Below, piece by piece: positions 1-8,803 of a stretch of DNA of 31,116 nt. Position 1 is the first letter of the stretch. The number at the start of each line of letters is the position of its first letter. The notes under the pieces were generated by a model that worked only from the letters and a program-made list of their open reading frames with translations, was not told the origin of the DNA and made no database searches. The position numbers and the translations under genes were made by a program. Source of the stretch: JAIYDJ01 sp031400505 (lineage in GTDB: Bacteria > Pseudomonadota > Alphaproteobacteria > Rhodobacterales > Rhodobacteraceae); assembly GCA_031400505.1 (NCBI GenBank), contig JANNPZ010000053.1, forward strand, positions 1 through 31,116, written 5' to 3'.

Positions 1-8
1 GCGCCGCG

Positions 9-1337
9 TCACTCCAACGCCTCCAGCACCTCGCGCAGAGTGCCAATCAACTGGTCGATCTGCGGTTTCTGGATGATCAGCGGCGGGCTCATCGCGATGA
101 TGTCGCCGGTGGTACGGATCAGGATGCCTTTTTCATAAGCCTTGAGGAAGGCACTGAACGCGCGTTTGGTCGGCGCGCCGGGGATACCCTCAAGTTCGAC
201 CGCGCCGATCAGGCCCATGTTGCGGATGTCGATGACATGGCGGGTACCGCGCAAGCTATGCAGGGCCTCCTGCCAATAGGGGGCAATGTCGGCGGCACGT
301 TCGAACAGGCCCTCTTCCTTGTAGGTATCAAGGGTGGCGATGGCAGCGGCGCAGGCGATCGGGTTGCCGGAATAGGTGTATCCGTGGAAGAGTTCGATCA
401 TGTTTTCCGGGCCTTGCATGAAGGCGTCATGGATTGCGGCCGTGGTCAGCACCGCGCCCATCGGAATGACGCCATTGGTCAGTCCCTTGGCCGTCGTCAT
501 CATGTCGGGCAGCACATCGAAATACTGCGCTGCGAATGGCGCGCCCAGCCGGCCAAAGCCGGTGATGACCTCGTCGAAAATCAACAGGATGCCATGCTTT
601 TGCGTGATTGCGCGCAGCTTTTCCAGATAGCCCTTGGGCGGCAGGATCACGCCGGTAGACCCTGCGACGGGTTCGACGATCACAGCGGCAATCGTCTCGG
701 CCCCGTGCAGGGCAACGATCCGCTCCAGTTCGTTCGCGAGGTTGGCTCCATGTTCTGGCTGGCCTTTGGAATAGCCGTTCAGGTCTGGCAGATGGGTATG
801 CGGCAGGTGATCGACCCCCGCCAGCAAGGTGCCGAACATCTTGCGGTTGCTGACGATCCCGCCAACCGAAATCCCGCCGAAGTTCACCCCGTGATAGCCC
901 CTCTCGCGCCCGATCAGACGGGTCCTTGCGCCATCACCGCGCGCGCGGTGATAGGCGCTGGCCAGTTTCAGCGCCGTTTCGACCGACTCTGACCCCGAGT
1001 TGGTGTAAAACACATGCTCGATGCCTTTGGGTGCCACGTCAATCAGCCGGTTTGCCAGTTCAAAGGCAATCGGGTGGCCCATCTGAAAGGCGGGGGCATA
1101 GTCCATCTCGCCGGCCTGACGCGCGATGGCTTCGGTGATTTTTGGGCGGCAGTGACCGGCGTTGCAGCACCAAAGACCCGCAGTGCCGTCCAGAACCTGC
1201 CGGCCGTCCGACGTCGTGTAATGCATGTCGCGAGCAGCCACGAACATGCGGGGGGATTTCTTGAACTGACGGTTCGCGGTGAAAGGCATCCAGAAGGCGT
1301 TCAGATCATTCGGGGTGGGTTTGCGGTCCAATGCCAT
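9..1337 (-). CDS. omega-amino acid (beta-alanine):pyruvate aminotransferase
   Basis: A 442-residue class III, PLP-dependent aminotransferase, the usual length for beta-alanine:pyruvate transaminases. Visible motifs are a GSES phosphate-binding turn (115-118), GYHG (147-150), the cofactor aspartate in FDEV (D255) and the Schiff-base lysine in TAKGLTNG (K284). The ATG has an AAAGGA Shine-Dalgarno about 9 nt upstream and the gene closes with TGA at 9-11. Such enzymes move the amino group of beta-alanine, or related omega-amino acids, to pyruvate, giving malonate semialdehyde and alanine in the cytoplasm. A RutR-like regulator is divergent to it and preTA lies on the far side of kup, so the likely role is the last step of reductive uracil breakdown. 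The exact substrate is inferred from context: class III enzymes with this look also act on taurine, polyamines or synthetic amines. Confidence 0.87.
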   Translation of the reverse strand: MALDRKPTPNDLNAFWMPFTANRQFKKSPRMFVAARDMHYTTSDGRQVLDGTAGLWCCNAGHCRPKITEAIARQAGEMDYAPAFQMGHPIAFELANRLIDVAPKGIEHVFYTNSGSESVETALKLASAYHRARGDGARTRLIGRERGYHGVNFGGISVGGIVSNRKMFGTLLAGVDHLPHTHLPDLNGYSKGQPEHGANLANELERIVALHGAETIAAVIVEPVAGSTGVILPPKGYLEKLRAITQKHGILLIFDEVITGFGRLGAPFAAQYFDVLPDMMTTAKGLTNGVIPMGAVLTTAAIHDAFMQGPENMIELFHGYTYSGNPIACAAAIATLDTYKEEGLFERAADIAPYWQEALHSLRGTRHVIDIRNMGLIGAVELEGIPGAPTKRAFSAFLKAYEKGILIRTTGDIIAMSPPLIIQKPQIDQLIGTLREVLEALE

Positions 1338-1360
1338 CCTGGGGTCCTTTCAGGTGCCGG

Positions 1361-1370
1361 TTTGATCAAA
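1361..1370. promoter_or_regulatory. candidate RutR-type operator, palindrome TTTGATCAAA
   Basis: A perfect 10-bp palindrome, TTTGATCAAA, lies in the divergent gap between the aminotransferase and the rutR-like gene, 24 bp upstream of the aminotransferase ATG. That is where a repressor would cover the promoter or start site. A 9/10 match sits upstream of preT at 6799-6808. The assignment to RutR is inference: the E. coli site is a longer palindrome of the TTGACCA-NN-TGGTCAA type, so only the general symmetry agrees. A chance 9/10 match at 13134-13143 lowers the weight. Confidence 0.35.
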
Positions 1371-1498
1371 TAACGCTATCGCTACAGGACCGGCTCAGCA
1401 AGGCTGCTTGCGCGCCCCGAATCGCAATTGCACGTTTGCATCCTGCCGAAGAATGCGCCACGTTCGACAGCCGTGCCACTTTTTTGGAACCCGGATCC

Positions 1499-2107
1499 AT
1501 GCTTCGACCGCAAAGCCGCATACAGGCAAAAAACTCGCAGACCATTCTGCAGGCGGCGTTGGATGTGTTTTCAGCCTATGGGTTTCGCGGTGCGACGCTG
1601 GACCAGATTGCCGAAGTGGCAGGCATGTCGAAGCCCAACCTGCTGTATTACTTTGCATCCAAAGAGGCGATCCATGCGGCGCTGTTGTCTGGGCTGCTGG
1701 ATACCTGGCTTGACCCATTGCGCGACATGGACCCGCAGGGTGATCCGGTGTCAGAGATTATCGCCTATGTCCGCAGAAAGCTGGACCTGGCACGGGATTT
1801 CCCGCGCGAAAGCCGCCTTTTTGCGAACGAAATGCTGCAAGGCGCCCCGCGCATGAAGGCGGTGATCGAGACTGAACTGAAGGTGCTGGTCGACGAGAAG
1901 TCAGCCGTGTTGACCCGGTGGATGGATGAGGGGCGGATTGCCCGGGTGCATCCCGTGCATCTGATCTTTTCGATCTGGGCGCTGACGCAGCATTATGCCG
2001 ATTTCGACGTGCAGGTGCGCAGCGTTCTGGGGCCGGGGCATGATCCTTTTGCCGAAGCCGAGGAATATCTGAACGTGCTGTTCCAGCGATTGCTGTCGCC
2101 CGGCTGA
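1499..2107 (+). CDS. rutR: RutR-like TetR-family regulator of pyrimidine use
   Basis: A 202-residue TetR-family regulator. The N-terminal helix-turn-helix covers about residues 33-52 (TLDQIAEVAGMSKPNLLYYF). The C-terminal ligand domain carries stretches I recognise from E. coli RutR: a RDFPRESRLFANEML segment (99-113), VDEKSAVL (131-138) and HLIFSIWALTQHYADF (154-169). E. coli RutR senses uracil and thymine and represses pyrimidine-degradation genes. Starting at ATG 1499 gives the normal family length; an open frame continues upstream to 1331, but that stretch has no TetR features and would cross the promoter region. The Shine-Dalgarno is weak. The gene diverges from the aminotransferase and is followed 73 nt later by kup on the same strand. 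It probably controls the aminotransferase and preTA. Confidence 0.85.
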   Translation: MLRPQSRIQAKNSQTILQAALDVFSAYGFRGATLDQIAEVAGMSKPNLLYYFASKEAIHAALLSGLLDTWLDPLRDMDPQGDPVSEIIAYVRRKLDLARDFPRESRLFANEMLQGAPRMKAVIETELKVLVDEKSAVLTRWMDEGRIARVHPVHLIFSIWALTQHYADFDVQVRSVLGPGHDPFAEAEEYLNVLFQRLLSPG

Positions 2108-2180
2108 TCGGCCACAAGGGAATCGTCTTGAGGTTCGTCCATTGCGGGCGTATTGCGCCCCTTGCAACTTCTTGGGTGAC

Positions 2181-4091
2181 ATGATGACGTCCAATGCGGT
2201 CCCTGCTGAAAATGGCGCAGGGGAGGGCAACCACGCAAAGCCCGGCTTCTGGATTTTGTTTGTGGGGTCAATCGGGGTTGTTTACGGCGATATCGGCACC
2301 AGCCCGCTTTATGCCCTGCGCGAGGCGCTGCATGCGGCCCGTGACGGCGGGCTTGCCGCCAACGAGATCATCGGGATCGTATCGCTGCTGATCTGGACGC
2401 TGGTTCTGATCGTGTCGCTGAAATACGTCGTGTTGATCCTGCGCGCCGACAACCGGGGCGAAGGCGGAACACTGTCGCTGGTCGCCTTGACCCAGCAGGC
2501 CATCGGGCGGCGAACAACAGCGATCCTTGCGCTGGGGGTGCTTGGGACGGCGCTGTTTTTCGGCGATGCGATCATCACACCTGCGATTTCGGTGCTTTCA
2601 GCGGTAGAGGGGTTGAAGCTGGTGGCGCCAGGGTTCGAGCAGTTCATCCTGCCGCTGACGCTGGCCATCATCTTTGGTATCTTCTGGGTGCAGCACAAGG
2701 GCACCGGGCGGGTTTCGGCCTTGTTTGGCCCGATCACGTTGGTGTGGTTCGTCGTCATGGCGGTGCTGGGGCTGTTGCACATCGGTGATGAGCCCGCGAT
2801 CCTTTACGCGGCAAACCCTGCCTATGCGGTCGGTTTCATGACGGAACATGGCTGGGCCTCGATCCCGGTGATGGGGTCGGTGTTCCTCGCGGTCACCGGG
2901 GCAGAGGCGCTTTACGCCGATATGGGGCATTTCGGGCGCAAACCGATCTCGCGCGCCTGGGGGGTTGTGGTGTTTCCGGCACTGACGGCCAGCTATCTGG
3001 GTCAAGGCGCGCTGGTGCTGTCGCATCCCGAGGCGGTAGAGAACCCGTTCTTCCTGCTGGCGCCAGACTGGTTTTTGCTGCCTTTGGTGTTACTTGCGAC
3101 TGCGGCTACGGTGATCGCGAGCCAGGCGGTGATTTCAGGCGCGTTTTCGATGTGCCAACAGGCGGTGCAGATGGGCCTGTTGCCGCGCCTAGAGATCCGA
3201 CACACATCGGAAACCCAGGTCGGCCAGATCTACATGCCGCAGGTCAACCGGATCCTGTTTGTCGGTGTGGTGGCGCTGGTGCTGTCGTTCCAGACATCTT
3301 CCGCGCTGGCCAGTGCCTATGGCATCGCCGTGACGGGCACGATGGTGATTACCACGCTTCTGGCGGCGGTGGTCTTTGCGCGCAACTGGAAATGGCCGCT
3401 GTGGCTGGTTGCCGCTGTCTGTGTGCCGCTGCTGGCGTTGGAGGCGGTGTTTTTGGGGGCCAATCTGGTCAAGGTCGCCGATGGCGGCTGGATGCCCCTG
3501 GTGTTGGCGGGGGTGATCATCGTCATGATCTGGACCTGGCTGCGTGGCACGGCCTATGTGCTTAAGAAGTCACGGGCAGGGTCGATCCCGATGGAAACGC
3601 TGATCACTTCGGTCACGGATAGCCCGCGCCTGCACCCTGCCCCCGGCACGGCGGTGTTTCTGACCTCGGACCCGGAGACTGCTCCGGCGGCGCTGACGCA
3701 CAACCTCAAGCACAACCATGTGCTGCATGCGCGCAATCTGATTGTCACCGTCACCGTGGCCGACACGCCCTATGTGACCGACGCCGAACGGGTCAGCGTC
3801 GAAAAACTGGGGCCGCGCTTTTCGCGCATTCGCCTGTCCTTTGGCTATATGGAAGAACCCAACGTGCCGCGCGCGCTGAAACTCGCGGGCAAGCATGGCG
3901 AGAAGTTCGACATCATGACCACGTCATTCTTCCTGAACCACCGCAGTTTCCGGTCGGCGCGCAACGAAGGGCTGCCATTCTGGCAAGAGGGGCTTTACAT
4001 CACCATGACCAAGTCGGCGACCAACGCATCCGATTTCTACCGCTTGCCCGTCAACCGGGTGATCGAGCTGGGGCAGCAACTGACGATCTGA
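2181..4091 (+). CDS. kup: Kup/Trk-type low-affinity potassium uptake protein
   Basis: A 636-residue KUP/HAK/KT-family potassium-proton symporter, close to the E. coli Kup length of 622. The signature GVVYGDIGTSPLY lies at about residues 32-44, followed by about twelve hydrophobic membrane helices up to about residue 455 and a soluble C-terminal domain of roughly 180 residues. The start is one of two adjacent ATGs (2181, 2184); an upstream TTG at 2142 would only add a Cys-rich tail foreign to the family. Its stop lies 15 nt from the stop of convergent preA. Its position between rutR and preTA is odd, since potassium uptake has no obvious part in pyrimidine breakdown. It may be read through from rutR, but no direct regulatory signal is seen. 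Confidence 0.93.
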   Translation: MMTSNAVPAENGAGEGNHAKPGFWILFVGSIGVVYGDIGTSPLYALREALHAARDGGLAANEIIGIVSLLIWTLVLIVSLKYVVLILRADNRGEGGTLSLVALTQQAIGRRTTAILALGVLGTALFFGDAIITPAISVLSAVEGLKLVAPGFEQFILPLTLAIIFGIFWVQHKGTGRVSALFGPITLVWFVVMAVLGLLHIGDEPAILYAANPAYAVGFMTEHGWASIPVMGSVFLAVTGAEALYADMGHFGRKPISRAWGVVVFPALTASYLGQGALVLSHPEAVENPFFLLAPDWFLLPLVLLATAATVIASQAVISGAFSMCQQAVQMGLLPRLEIRHTSETQVGQIYMPQVNRILFVGVVALVLSFQTSSALASAYGIAVTGTMVITTLLAAVVFARNWKWPLWLVAAVCVPLLALEAVFLGANLVKVADGGWMPLVLAGVIIVMIWTWLRGTAYVLKKSRAGSIPMETLITSVTDSPRLHPAPGTAVFLTSDPETAPAALTHNLKHNHVLHARNLIVTVTVADTPYVTDAERVSVEKLGPRFSRIRLSFGYMEEPNVPRALKLAGKHGEKFDIMTTSFFLNHRSFRSARNEGLPFWQEGLYITMTKSATNASDFYRLPVNRVIELGQQLTI

Positions 4092-4106
4092 CGTTGCCCC
4101 GCCCAG

Positions 4107-5408
4107 CTATTCCGCCGCCACCTTGGCGCTTGGGTTGTTCGGATGCGTGGTCCAGTTGGCATATTCGGTGACGGGTTTGCCGGTGCGCAGGTCCATGGCA
4201 CCCTGCGGCAACTCGACCATCGTGATGCAATCCTCCACCGGGCAGACGTTGACGCACAGGTTGCAGGCCACGCATTCCTCGTCGATCACCTCGAACACCC
4301 GGCCCGGTTTGATGACGATCGCCTGATGGCTGGTGTCTTCGCAGGCGGCAAAGCAGCGCCCGCAGCCGATGCAGGCGTCGGGGTCGATCCTGGCTTTGGT
4401 GACGTAGTTCAGGTTCAGGAACTGCCAGTCGGTGACGTTGGGTGTCGCGCGGCCGATCAGGTCCGACAGCGCCATCTCTTTGGTATCAAGGTATTCCGAC
4501 AGGCCAGAGATCATCTCGGACACGATCTTGAACCCGTAAGTCATGACGGCGGTGCAGACCTGAACGTTGCCCGCGCCAAGCGCCATGAACTCTGCAGCGT
4601 CGCGCCAGGTGGTCACGCCGCCGATGCCCGATATCGGCAAGCCACGGGTTTCGGGGTTACGGGCAATCTCGGCCACCATGTTCAGCGCGATAGGCCGCAC
4701 CGCCGGGCCGCAATAACCGCCATGGGTGCCCTTGCCGTCGATCATCGGCTCGGGGCTGAAGCTGTCGAGGTTGACGGAAGTGATCGAATTGATCGTGTTG
4801 ATCAGGCTGACCGCATCCGCGCCGCCACGATGCGCCGCCGCTGCGGGGATGCGGATGTCGGCGATGTTGGGGGTCAGTTTGACGATGCAGGGCATCCGGC
4901 TGTGTTTCTTGACCCACCGCGTCACCATCTCGATGTATTCAGGCACCTGACCCACGGCAGACCCCATGCCGCGTTCGGCCATCCCGTGCGGGCAACCGAA
5001 GTTAAGCTCGACCCCGTCGGCTTGCGTATCCTCGATCCGGTGCAGGATGTCGCGCCAGCTGTCCTCGTCGCAGGGCACCATCAGGCTGATGATCATCGCG
5101 CGGTCGGGCCAGTCGCGCTTGACCGACTTGATCTCGCGCAGGTTGACCTCCAGCGGGCGGTCGGTGATCAATTCGATGTTGTTCAGGCCCAGCAGGCGGC
5201 GGTCGGCGCCCCAGATCGCACCATAACGGGGGCCATTGACGTTCACGACAGGCGGGCCTTCGGAGCCCAGGGTTTTCCACACCACGCCACCCCAACCGGC
5301 CTGAAACGCGCGGCGCACGTTGTATTCCTTGTCGGTAGGCGGGGCCGAGGCAAGCCAGAACGGGTTGGGCGATTTGATCCCGATGAAATTGCTGGTCAGG
5401 TCGGCCAT
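4107..5408 (-). CDS. preA: NAD-dependent dihydropyrimidine dehydrogenase, PreA subunit
   Basis: A 433-residue protein with an N-terminal FMN-binding barrel of the dihydroorotate-dehydrogenase type (about 1-310) and a C-terminal two-cluster ferredoxin domain. The cluster ligands are visible as C346, C349, C352, C356 and C379, C382, C385, C389, the last followed by Pro. The barrel has the dihydropyrimidine-dehydrogenase stretch NFGCPHGMAERGMG (136-149) and GIGGVTTWRDAAEF (261-274). The mammalian enzyme has an active-site cysteine just after this loop; here the position is Val (AVGQ), as I recall for E. coli PreA. With PreT it reduces uracil and thymine to the dihydro forms, or the reverse. preA starts 3 nt after the preT stop, so the pair is one operon. 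Confidence 0.93.
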   Translation of the reverse strand: MADLTSNFIGIKSPNPFWLASAPPTDKEYNVRRAFQAGWGGVVWKTLGSEGPPVVNVNGPRYGAIWGADRRLLGLNNIELITDRPLEVNLREIKSVKRDWPDRAMIISLMVPCDEDSWRDILHRIEDTQADGVELNFGCPHGMAERGMGSAVGQVPEYIEMVTRWVKKHSRMPCIVKLTPNIADIRIPAAAAHRGGADAVSLINTINSITSVNLDSFSPEPMIDGKGTHGGYCGPAVRPIALNMVAEIARNPETRGLPISGIGGVTTWRDAAEFMALGAGNVQVCTAVMTYGFKIVSEMISGLSEYLDTKEMALSDLIGRATPNVTDWQFLNLNYVTKARIDPDACIGCGRCFAACEDTSHQAIVIKPGRVFEVIDEECVACNLCVNVCPVEDCITMVELPQGAMDLRTGKPVTEYANWTTHPNNPSAKVAAE

Positions 5409-5411
5409 GGC

Positions 5412-6749
5412 TTACACCCCCATCAGGCTGGCATGAATGTCTTCGGCCGCGTCGCGCCCCTGCGCCACCGCCGTCACGGTTAGGTCATCGCCCCCGATGG
5501 CGCAATCGCCCCCCGCCCAGATGCCGGGGATCGACGTGCGGCCCGCGCCCGAGGTGGCGATCTTGCCGCCTTCAACCGCAAGGCCTTCGGGAGCGCCCGA
5601 AAGAGTCTGCCCGATGGCCTTGAACACCTGATCAGCCTTCAGGCGGAACTTTTGCGCGCCCATCGTCAGTCCCTGCGGTCCTTCCTCTGTATAGGCGAAC
5701 TCGACCTCAGTGACCGCGCCATTGCCAAGGACGGCTATAGGTGCGGCATTGGTCACGATGCGGACCCCGGCGCTGGTGGCGTGGTCCTGCTCATACGGGC
5801 TTGCGCCCATTTTGCCCTGACCCCGGCGATAGACGATGGTGACGTTTTCGGCGCCCAGCAGTTTGGATTGCACCGCCGCATCCACCGCCGTCATGCCGCC
5901 GCCAATGACCACCACATCGCGCCCTACGGGCAGCACGGACTTGTCGCTCGCCTGCCGCAGGTCGGCGATGAAATCGACGGCATCGCGGACGCCGTGCTTG
6001 TCTTCGCCGGGCGCGCGCAAGGCGTTCACCCCGGCCAGACCCATCCCCAGAAACACTGCGTCATGCGCAGCCTGCAGATCAGCCAGCGTCACGTCGCGGC
6101 CAAGGGCGCTGTTTTGCGCGATGCGGATGCCGCCGATCTGCAACAGCCACTCTACCTCGGCTTGGGCAAAGTCATTTGTGGATTTGTAAGTCGCAATGCC
6201 AAACTCGTTCAGCCCGCCCGGTTTGGGCCGCGCGTCAAGGATCACCACGTCATGCCCGTGCATCGCCAGCCGGTGCGCACAGGCCAGCCCCGCCGGCCCC
6301 GCCCCCACCACCGCCACCGACTTGCCGGTCTGCGCCGCCCGCGTGAACGGATGTACGCCGCGCCCTTGCAAGCCATCGGTCGCAAAGCGCTGCAACCGCC
6401 CGATCTCGACCGGCAGACCTTCGGCGGCCTCGCGCACACAGGCCTCTTCGCACAGGGTCTCGGTCGGGCAGACGCGGGCGCACATGCCCCCCAGGATGTT
6501 GGCTGACAGGATGGTCTTTGCCGCCGCATCGGGAGTGCCGGTGGCGATCTGCCGGATGAACAGCGGAATGTCGATGCCGGTAGGGCAAGCGGTGATGCAG
6601 GGCGCGTCGTAGCAGAAGTAACACCGATCCGCCGCCACCCGCGCCTCGTGCCGGTCAAGGGGCTGCGTATGGTCGTCGAAATTCGCGTCATACACGCTGG
6701 CATGCAGGCGGCCCGGCACAATGCCGGGCGTGAGCGGGCTATTGGGCAA
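5412..6749 (-). CDS. preT: NAD-dependent dihydropyrimidine dehydrogenase, PreT subunit
   Basis: A 445-residue flavoprotein of the glutamate-synthase small-subunit type. An N-terminal iron-sulfur domain carries two cysteine sets (C43, C46, C51, C55 and C90, C94, C100, C104). It is followed by an FAD Rossmann motif GAGPAG (149-154) and an NAD(P)-site GGGMTA (283-288). It takes electrons from NAD(P)H through FAD and Fe-S clusters and hands them to PreA. The start codon is TTG; no ATG occurs near the N-terminus, and a clean AAGGAG lies 7 nt upstream, so the TTG looks real. First gene of the preT-preA operon, divergent from accB across a 200-nt gap that also holds a candidate RutR operator. Confidence 0.92.
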   Translation of the reverse strand: MPNSPLTPGIVPGRLHASVYDANFDDHTQPLDRHEARVAADRCYFCYDAPCITACPTGIDIPLFIRQIATGTPDAAAKTILSANILGGMCARVCPTETLCEEACVREAAEGLPVEIGRLQRFATDGLQGRGVHPFTRAAQTGKSVAVVGAGPAGLACAHRLAMHGHDVVILDARPKPGGLNEFGIATYKSTNDFAQAEVEWLLQIGGIRIAQNSALGRDVTLADLQAAHDAVFLGMGLAGVNALRAPGEDKHGVRDAVDFIADLRQASDKSVLPVGRDVVVIGGGMTAVDAAVQSKLLGAENVTIVYRRGQGKMGASPYEQDHATSAGVRIVTNAAPIAVLGNGAVTEVEFAYTEEGPQGLTMGAQKFRLKADQVFKAIGQTLSGAPEGLAVEGGKIATSGAGRTSIPGIWAGGDCAIGGDDLTVTAVAQGRDAAEDIHASLMGV

Positions 6750-6756
6750 AGGCGGT

Positions 6757-6762
6757 CTCCTT
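6757..6762 (-). promoter_or_regulatory. ribosome binding site fixing the preT TTG start
   Basis: On the minus strand the sequence AAGGAG is followed by 7 nt and then TTG, the first codon of preT. The strength and spacing of this site are the main reason for accepting the rare start codon. A TTG start can limit PreT output relative to PreA; that effect is inference. Confidence 0.75.
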
Positions 6763-6798
6763 GTCTGGCGATCCGTTCACGCTGCCACATGCAATTAT

Positions 6799-6808
6799 TT
6801 TTATCAAA
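6799..6808. promoter_or_regulatory. candidate RutR-type operator upstream of preT
   Basis: TTTTATCAAA on the plus strand differs at one base from the perfect palindrome TTTGATCAAA found upstream of the aminotransferase. It lies 50 bp ahead of the preT start, in the region expected to hold the preT promoter. Shared control by the RutR-like regulator is inferred from this partial repeat and the gene neighbourhood. Confidence 0.3.
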
Positions 6809-6848
6809 CGGTAAATTCTATTGAATTGGCCAGAGTCGCAACAGGCGC

Positions 6849-6877
6849 TTTTCACCCCAAGCCGTGTCGCGTATAAG
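6849..6877 (+). promoter_or_regulatory. candidate sigma-70 promoter for accB
   Basis: TTTTCA (6849-6854) and TATAAG (6872-6877) are separated by exactly 17 nt, matching the -35 and -10 consensus at 4 of 6 and 5 of 6 positions. Transcription would start near 6884, leaving a leader of about 65 nt before the accB ATG. Found by eye only. Confidence 0.5.
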
Positions 6878-6949
6878 CGGGCAGCAATCCGACGGCGCAC
6901 AGGCCCGCACGCCGGTCCAAGATCAGGCCCGCAGTCAACAGAGGACCAC

Positions 6950-7429
6950 ATGAGCAAACATTCCGCCGAAGCCGATGTCGCCTTCATTTCCGCTCTGGCA
7001 GAGCTTTTGAACAAGAATGATCTGACCGAGCTGTCCGTGAAACGCGACTACGGCGCGGATGACAGCCTCGAAGTCCGCGTGGTCAAACAGTCCAACATCG
7101 TGCAGGTGGCACAGGCGGCCCCGGTCGTCCACACCCCTGCGGCCGCGGCGGCGCCGCTGGCAGGTCCGGTGCGCAATGACGATCCCGCACAGCATCCAGG
7201 GGCGGTGACCTCGCCGATGGTCGGGACGGTCTATCTGTCGGCCGAACCCGGCGCTACGCCGTTCGTCGCGGTCGGCGCAACCGTTGCCGAAGGCCAGACG
7301 GTGCTGATCATCGAAGCGATGAAGACCATGAACCATATCCCGGCCCCGCGTGCCGGCATTGTGCGTCGCCTGCTGGTAGCCGATGGCAATCCGGTCGAAT
7401 ACGGTGCGCCCCTGATGATCATCGAGTGA
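6950..7429 (+). CDS. accB: acetyl-CoA carboxylase biotin carboxyl carrier protein
   Basis: A 159-residue BCCP. It has an N-terminal oligomerisation region, a flexible Ala/Pro-rich linker (about 52-85) and a C-terminal biotinyl domain with the biotin-attachment motif EAMKTMN, the target lysine being K125. It carries CO2 on biotin between AccC and the carboxyltransferase in the first committed step of fatty-acid synthesis. ATG 6950 has GAGGA a few bases upstream; an open frame back to 6821 is excluded because it crosses the predicted promoter and lacks family features. accC begins 5 nt after the stop, so the two form the classical accBC operon. aroQ, which often precedes accB in proteobacteria, is absent here. 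Confidence 0.95.
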   Translation: MSKHSAEADVAFISALAELLNKNDLTELSVKRDYGADDSLEVRVVKQSNIVQVAQAAPVVHTPAAAAAPLAGPVRNDDPAQHPGAVTSPMVGTVYLSAEPGATPFVAVGATVAEGQTVLIIEAMKTMNHIPAPRAGIVRRLLVADGNPVEYGAPLMIIE

Positions 7430-7434
7430 CGCCC

Positions 7435-8784
7435 ATGTTCGAGAAAATCCTGATCGCCAATCGCGGCGAGATTGCCTTGCGTGTGATCCGCGCCTGCCAG
7501 GAAATGGGGATCAAATCGGTCGCAGTGCATTCCACAGCCGACGCGGATGCGATGCACGTCCGCATGGCCGATGAAAGCGTCTGCATCGGACCCGCACCTT
7601 CTAGCGCAAGCTATCTGTCCAAGGCCGCAATCATTTCAGCCTGCGAGATCACAGGCGCGCAAGCCGTGCATCCAGGATACGGGTTTCTGTCCGAAAACGC
7701 AGCTTTCGCCCAGGCGCTGGAAGATCACGGCATTACCTTCATCGGCCCGCGCTCTGAACATATCCGCATTATGGGCGACAAGATCACCGCCAAAGAATCC
7801 GCCAAGGCATTGGGCATTCCCGTTGTGCCGGGGTCTGACGGAGGCGTGCCGGATTTTGAAACGGCGATTGGCGTGGCGGCAGGGATCGGCTTTCCTGTCA
7901 TCATAAAGGCGACCGCTGGCGGTGGCGGACGTGGCATGAAAGTGGCACGCAACGCGGAAGAGCTGGAGATCGCATTTCGGACTGCGCGGGCAGAATCGAA
8001 GGCCGCATTCGGCAATGATGAAGTCTACATCGAAAAATACCTGCAAAAACCACGACATATCGAAATTCAGGTTTTCGGTGACGGCAAGGGCGGCGCAGTC
8101 CATCTGGGCGAGCGGGACTGTTCCTTGCAGCGTCGCCACCAAAAGGTCTTCGAAGAGGCTCCGGGCCCGGTGATAACGCCGAAGATGCGGGCGATGATCG
8201 GCAAGGTTTGCGCTGATGCGATGTCAAAAATCAACTACATCGGCGCAGGCACCATCGAGTTTCTGTACGAGGATGGCGAGTTCTTCTTCATCGAGATGAA
8301 CACCCGGTTGCAGGTCGAGCATCCCGTGACGGAGGCGATCTTTGGGGTCGATCTGGTGCGGGAACAAATCCGGGTTGCCTCCGGGATGGCGCTTTCTTTC
8401 ACGCAGTCGGATCTGGAGTTGAACGGCCACGCCATCGAGGTGCGGATCAATGCCGAAAAGCTCCCGAATTTTGCGCCCTGTCCCGGTCGGGTCCGGATGT
8501 TTCACGCACCGGGGGGCCTTGGCGTGCGAATGGACAGCGCGCTTTACTCCGGTTACTCGATCCCGCCCTATTACGACAGTTTGATCGGCAAGCTGATCGT
8601 GCACGGTCGCGACAGGCCAGAGGCACTGGCCCGGCTGCGGCGCGCGTTGGGAGAGTTGATCGTGGATGGGATAGACACCACGGTTCCGCTGTTCGTGTCG
8701 CTGTTAAACGAGCCTGACATCCAGAACGGGACGTACAACATTCATTGGCTGGAAAAATGGCTGGAAGCCCAATTCAAAGCCTGA
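7435..8784 (+). CDS. accC: acetyl-CoA carboxylase, biotin carboxylase subunit
   Basis: A 449-residue biotin carboxylase, the same length as E. coli AccC. It starts MFEKILIANRGEIA, has HPGYGFLSEN at 79-88, the ATP-grasp glycine loop GGGGRGMK at 162-169 with K116 and K159 as ATP ligands, and the catalytic and metal stretch EMNTRLQVEHPVTE. It carboxylates the biotin on AccB using ATP and bicarbonate. The ATG at 7435 lies 5 nt after accB; a GTG at 7426 overlaps the accB stop but would add residues not seen in the family. aat follows within 20 nt, suggesting an accB-accC-aat transcript. Confidence 0.96.
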   Translation: MFEKILIANRGEIALRVIRACQEMGIKSVAVHSTADADAMHVRMADESVCIGPAPSSASYLSKAAIISACEITGAQAVHPGYGFLSENAAFAQALEDHGITFIGPRSEHIRIMGDKITAKESAKALGIPVVPGSDGGVPDFETAIGVAAGIGFPVIIKATAGGGGRGMKVARNAEELEIAFRTARAESKAAFGNDEVYIEKYLQKPRHIEIQVFGDGKGGAVHLGERDCSLQRRHQKVFEEAPGPVITPKMRAMIGKVCADAMSKINYIGAGTIEFLYEDGEFFFIEMNTRLQVEHPVTEAIFGVDLVREQIRVASGMALSFTQSDLELNGHAIEVRINAEKLPNFAPCPGRVRMFHAPGGLGVRMDSALYSGYSIPPYYDSLIGKLIVHGRDRPEALARLRRALGELIVDGIDTTVPLFVSLLNEPDIQNGTYNIHWLEKWLEAQFKA

Positions 8785-8803
8785 TGTCAGCCGCAGCGCG
8801 GCG

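Noticed and set aside
4143..5483. 446-codon open frame on the plus strand opposite preA
   Set aside because: It is the antisense shadow of preA, is rich in His/Asp/Arg as expected for reverse-complemented GC-rich codons, and has no family features.
5652..6506. 284-codon plus-strand open frame opposite preT
   Set aside because: Antisense shadow; the minus strand encodes PreT with all expected motifs.
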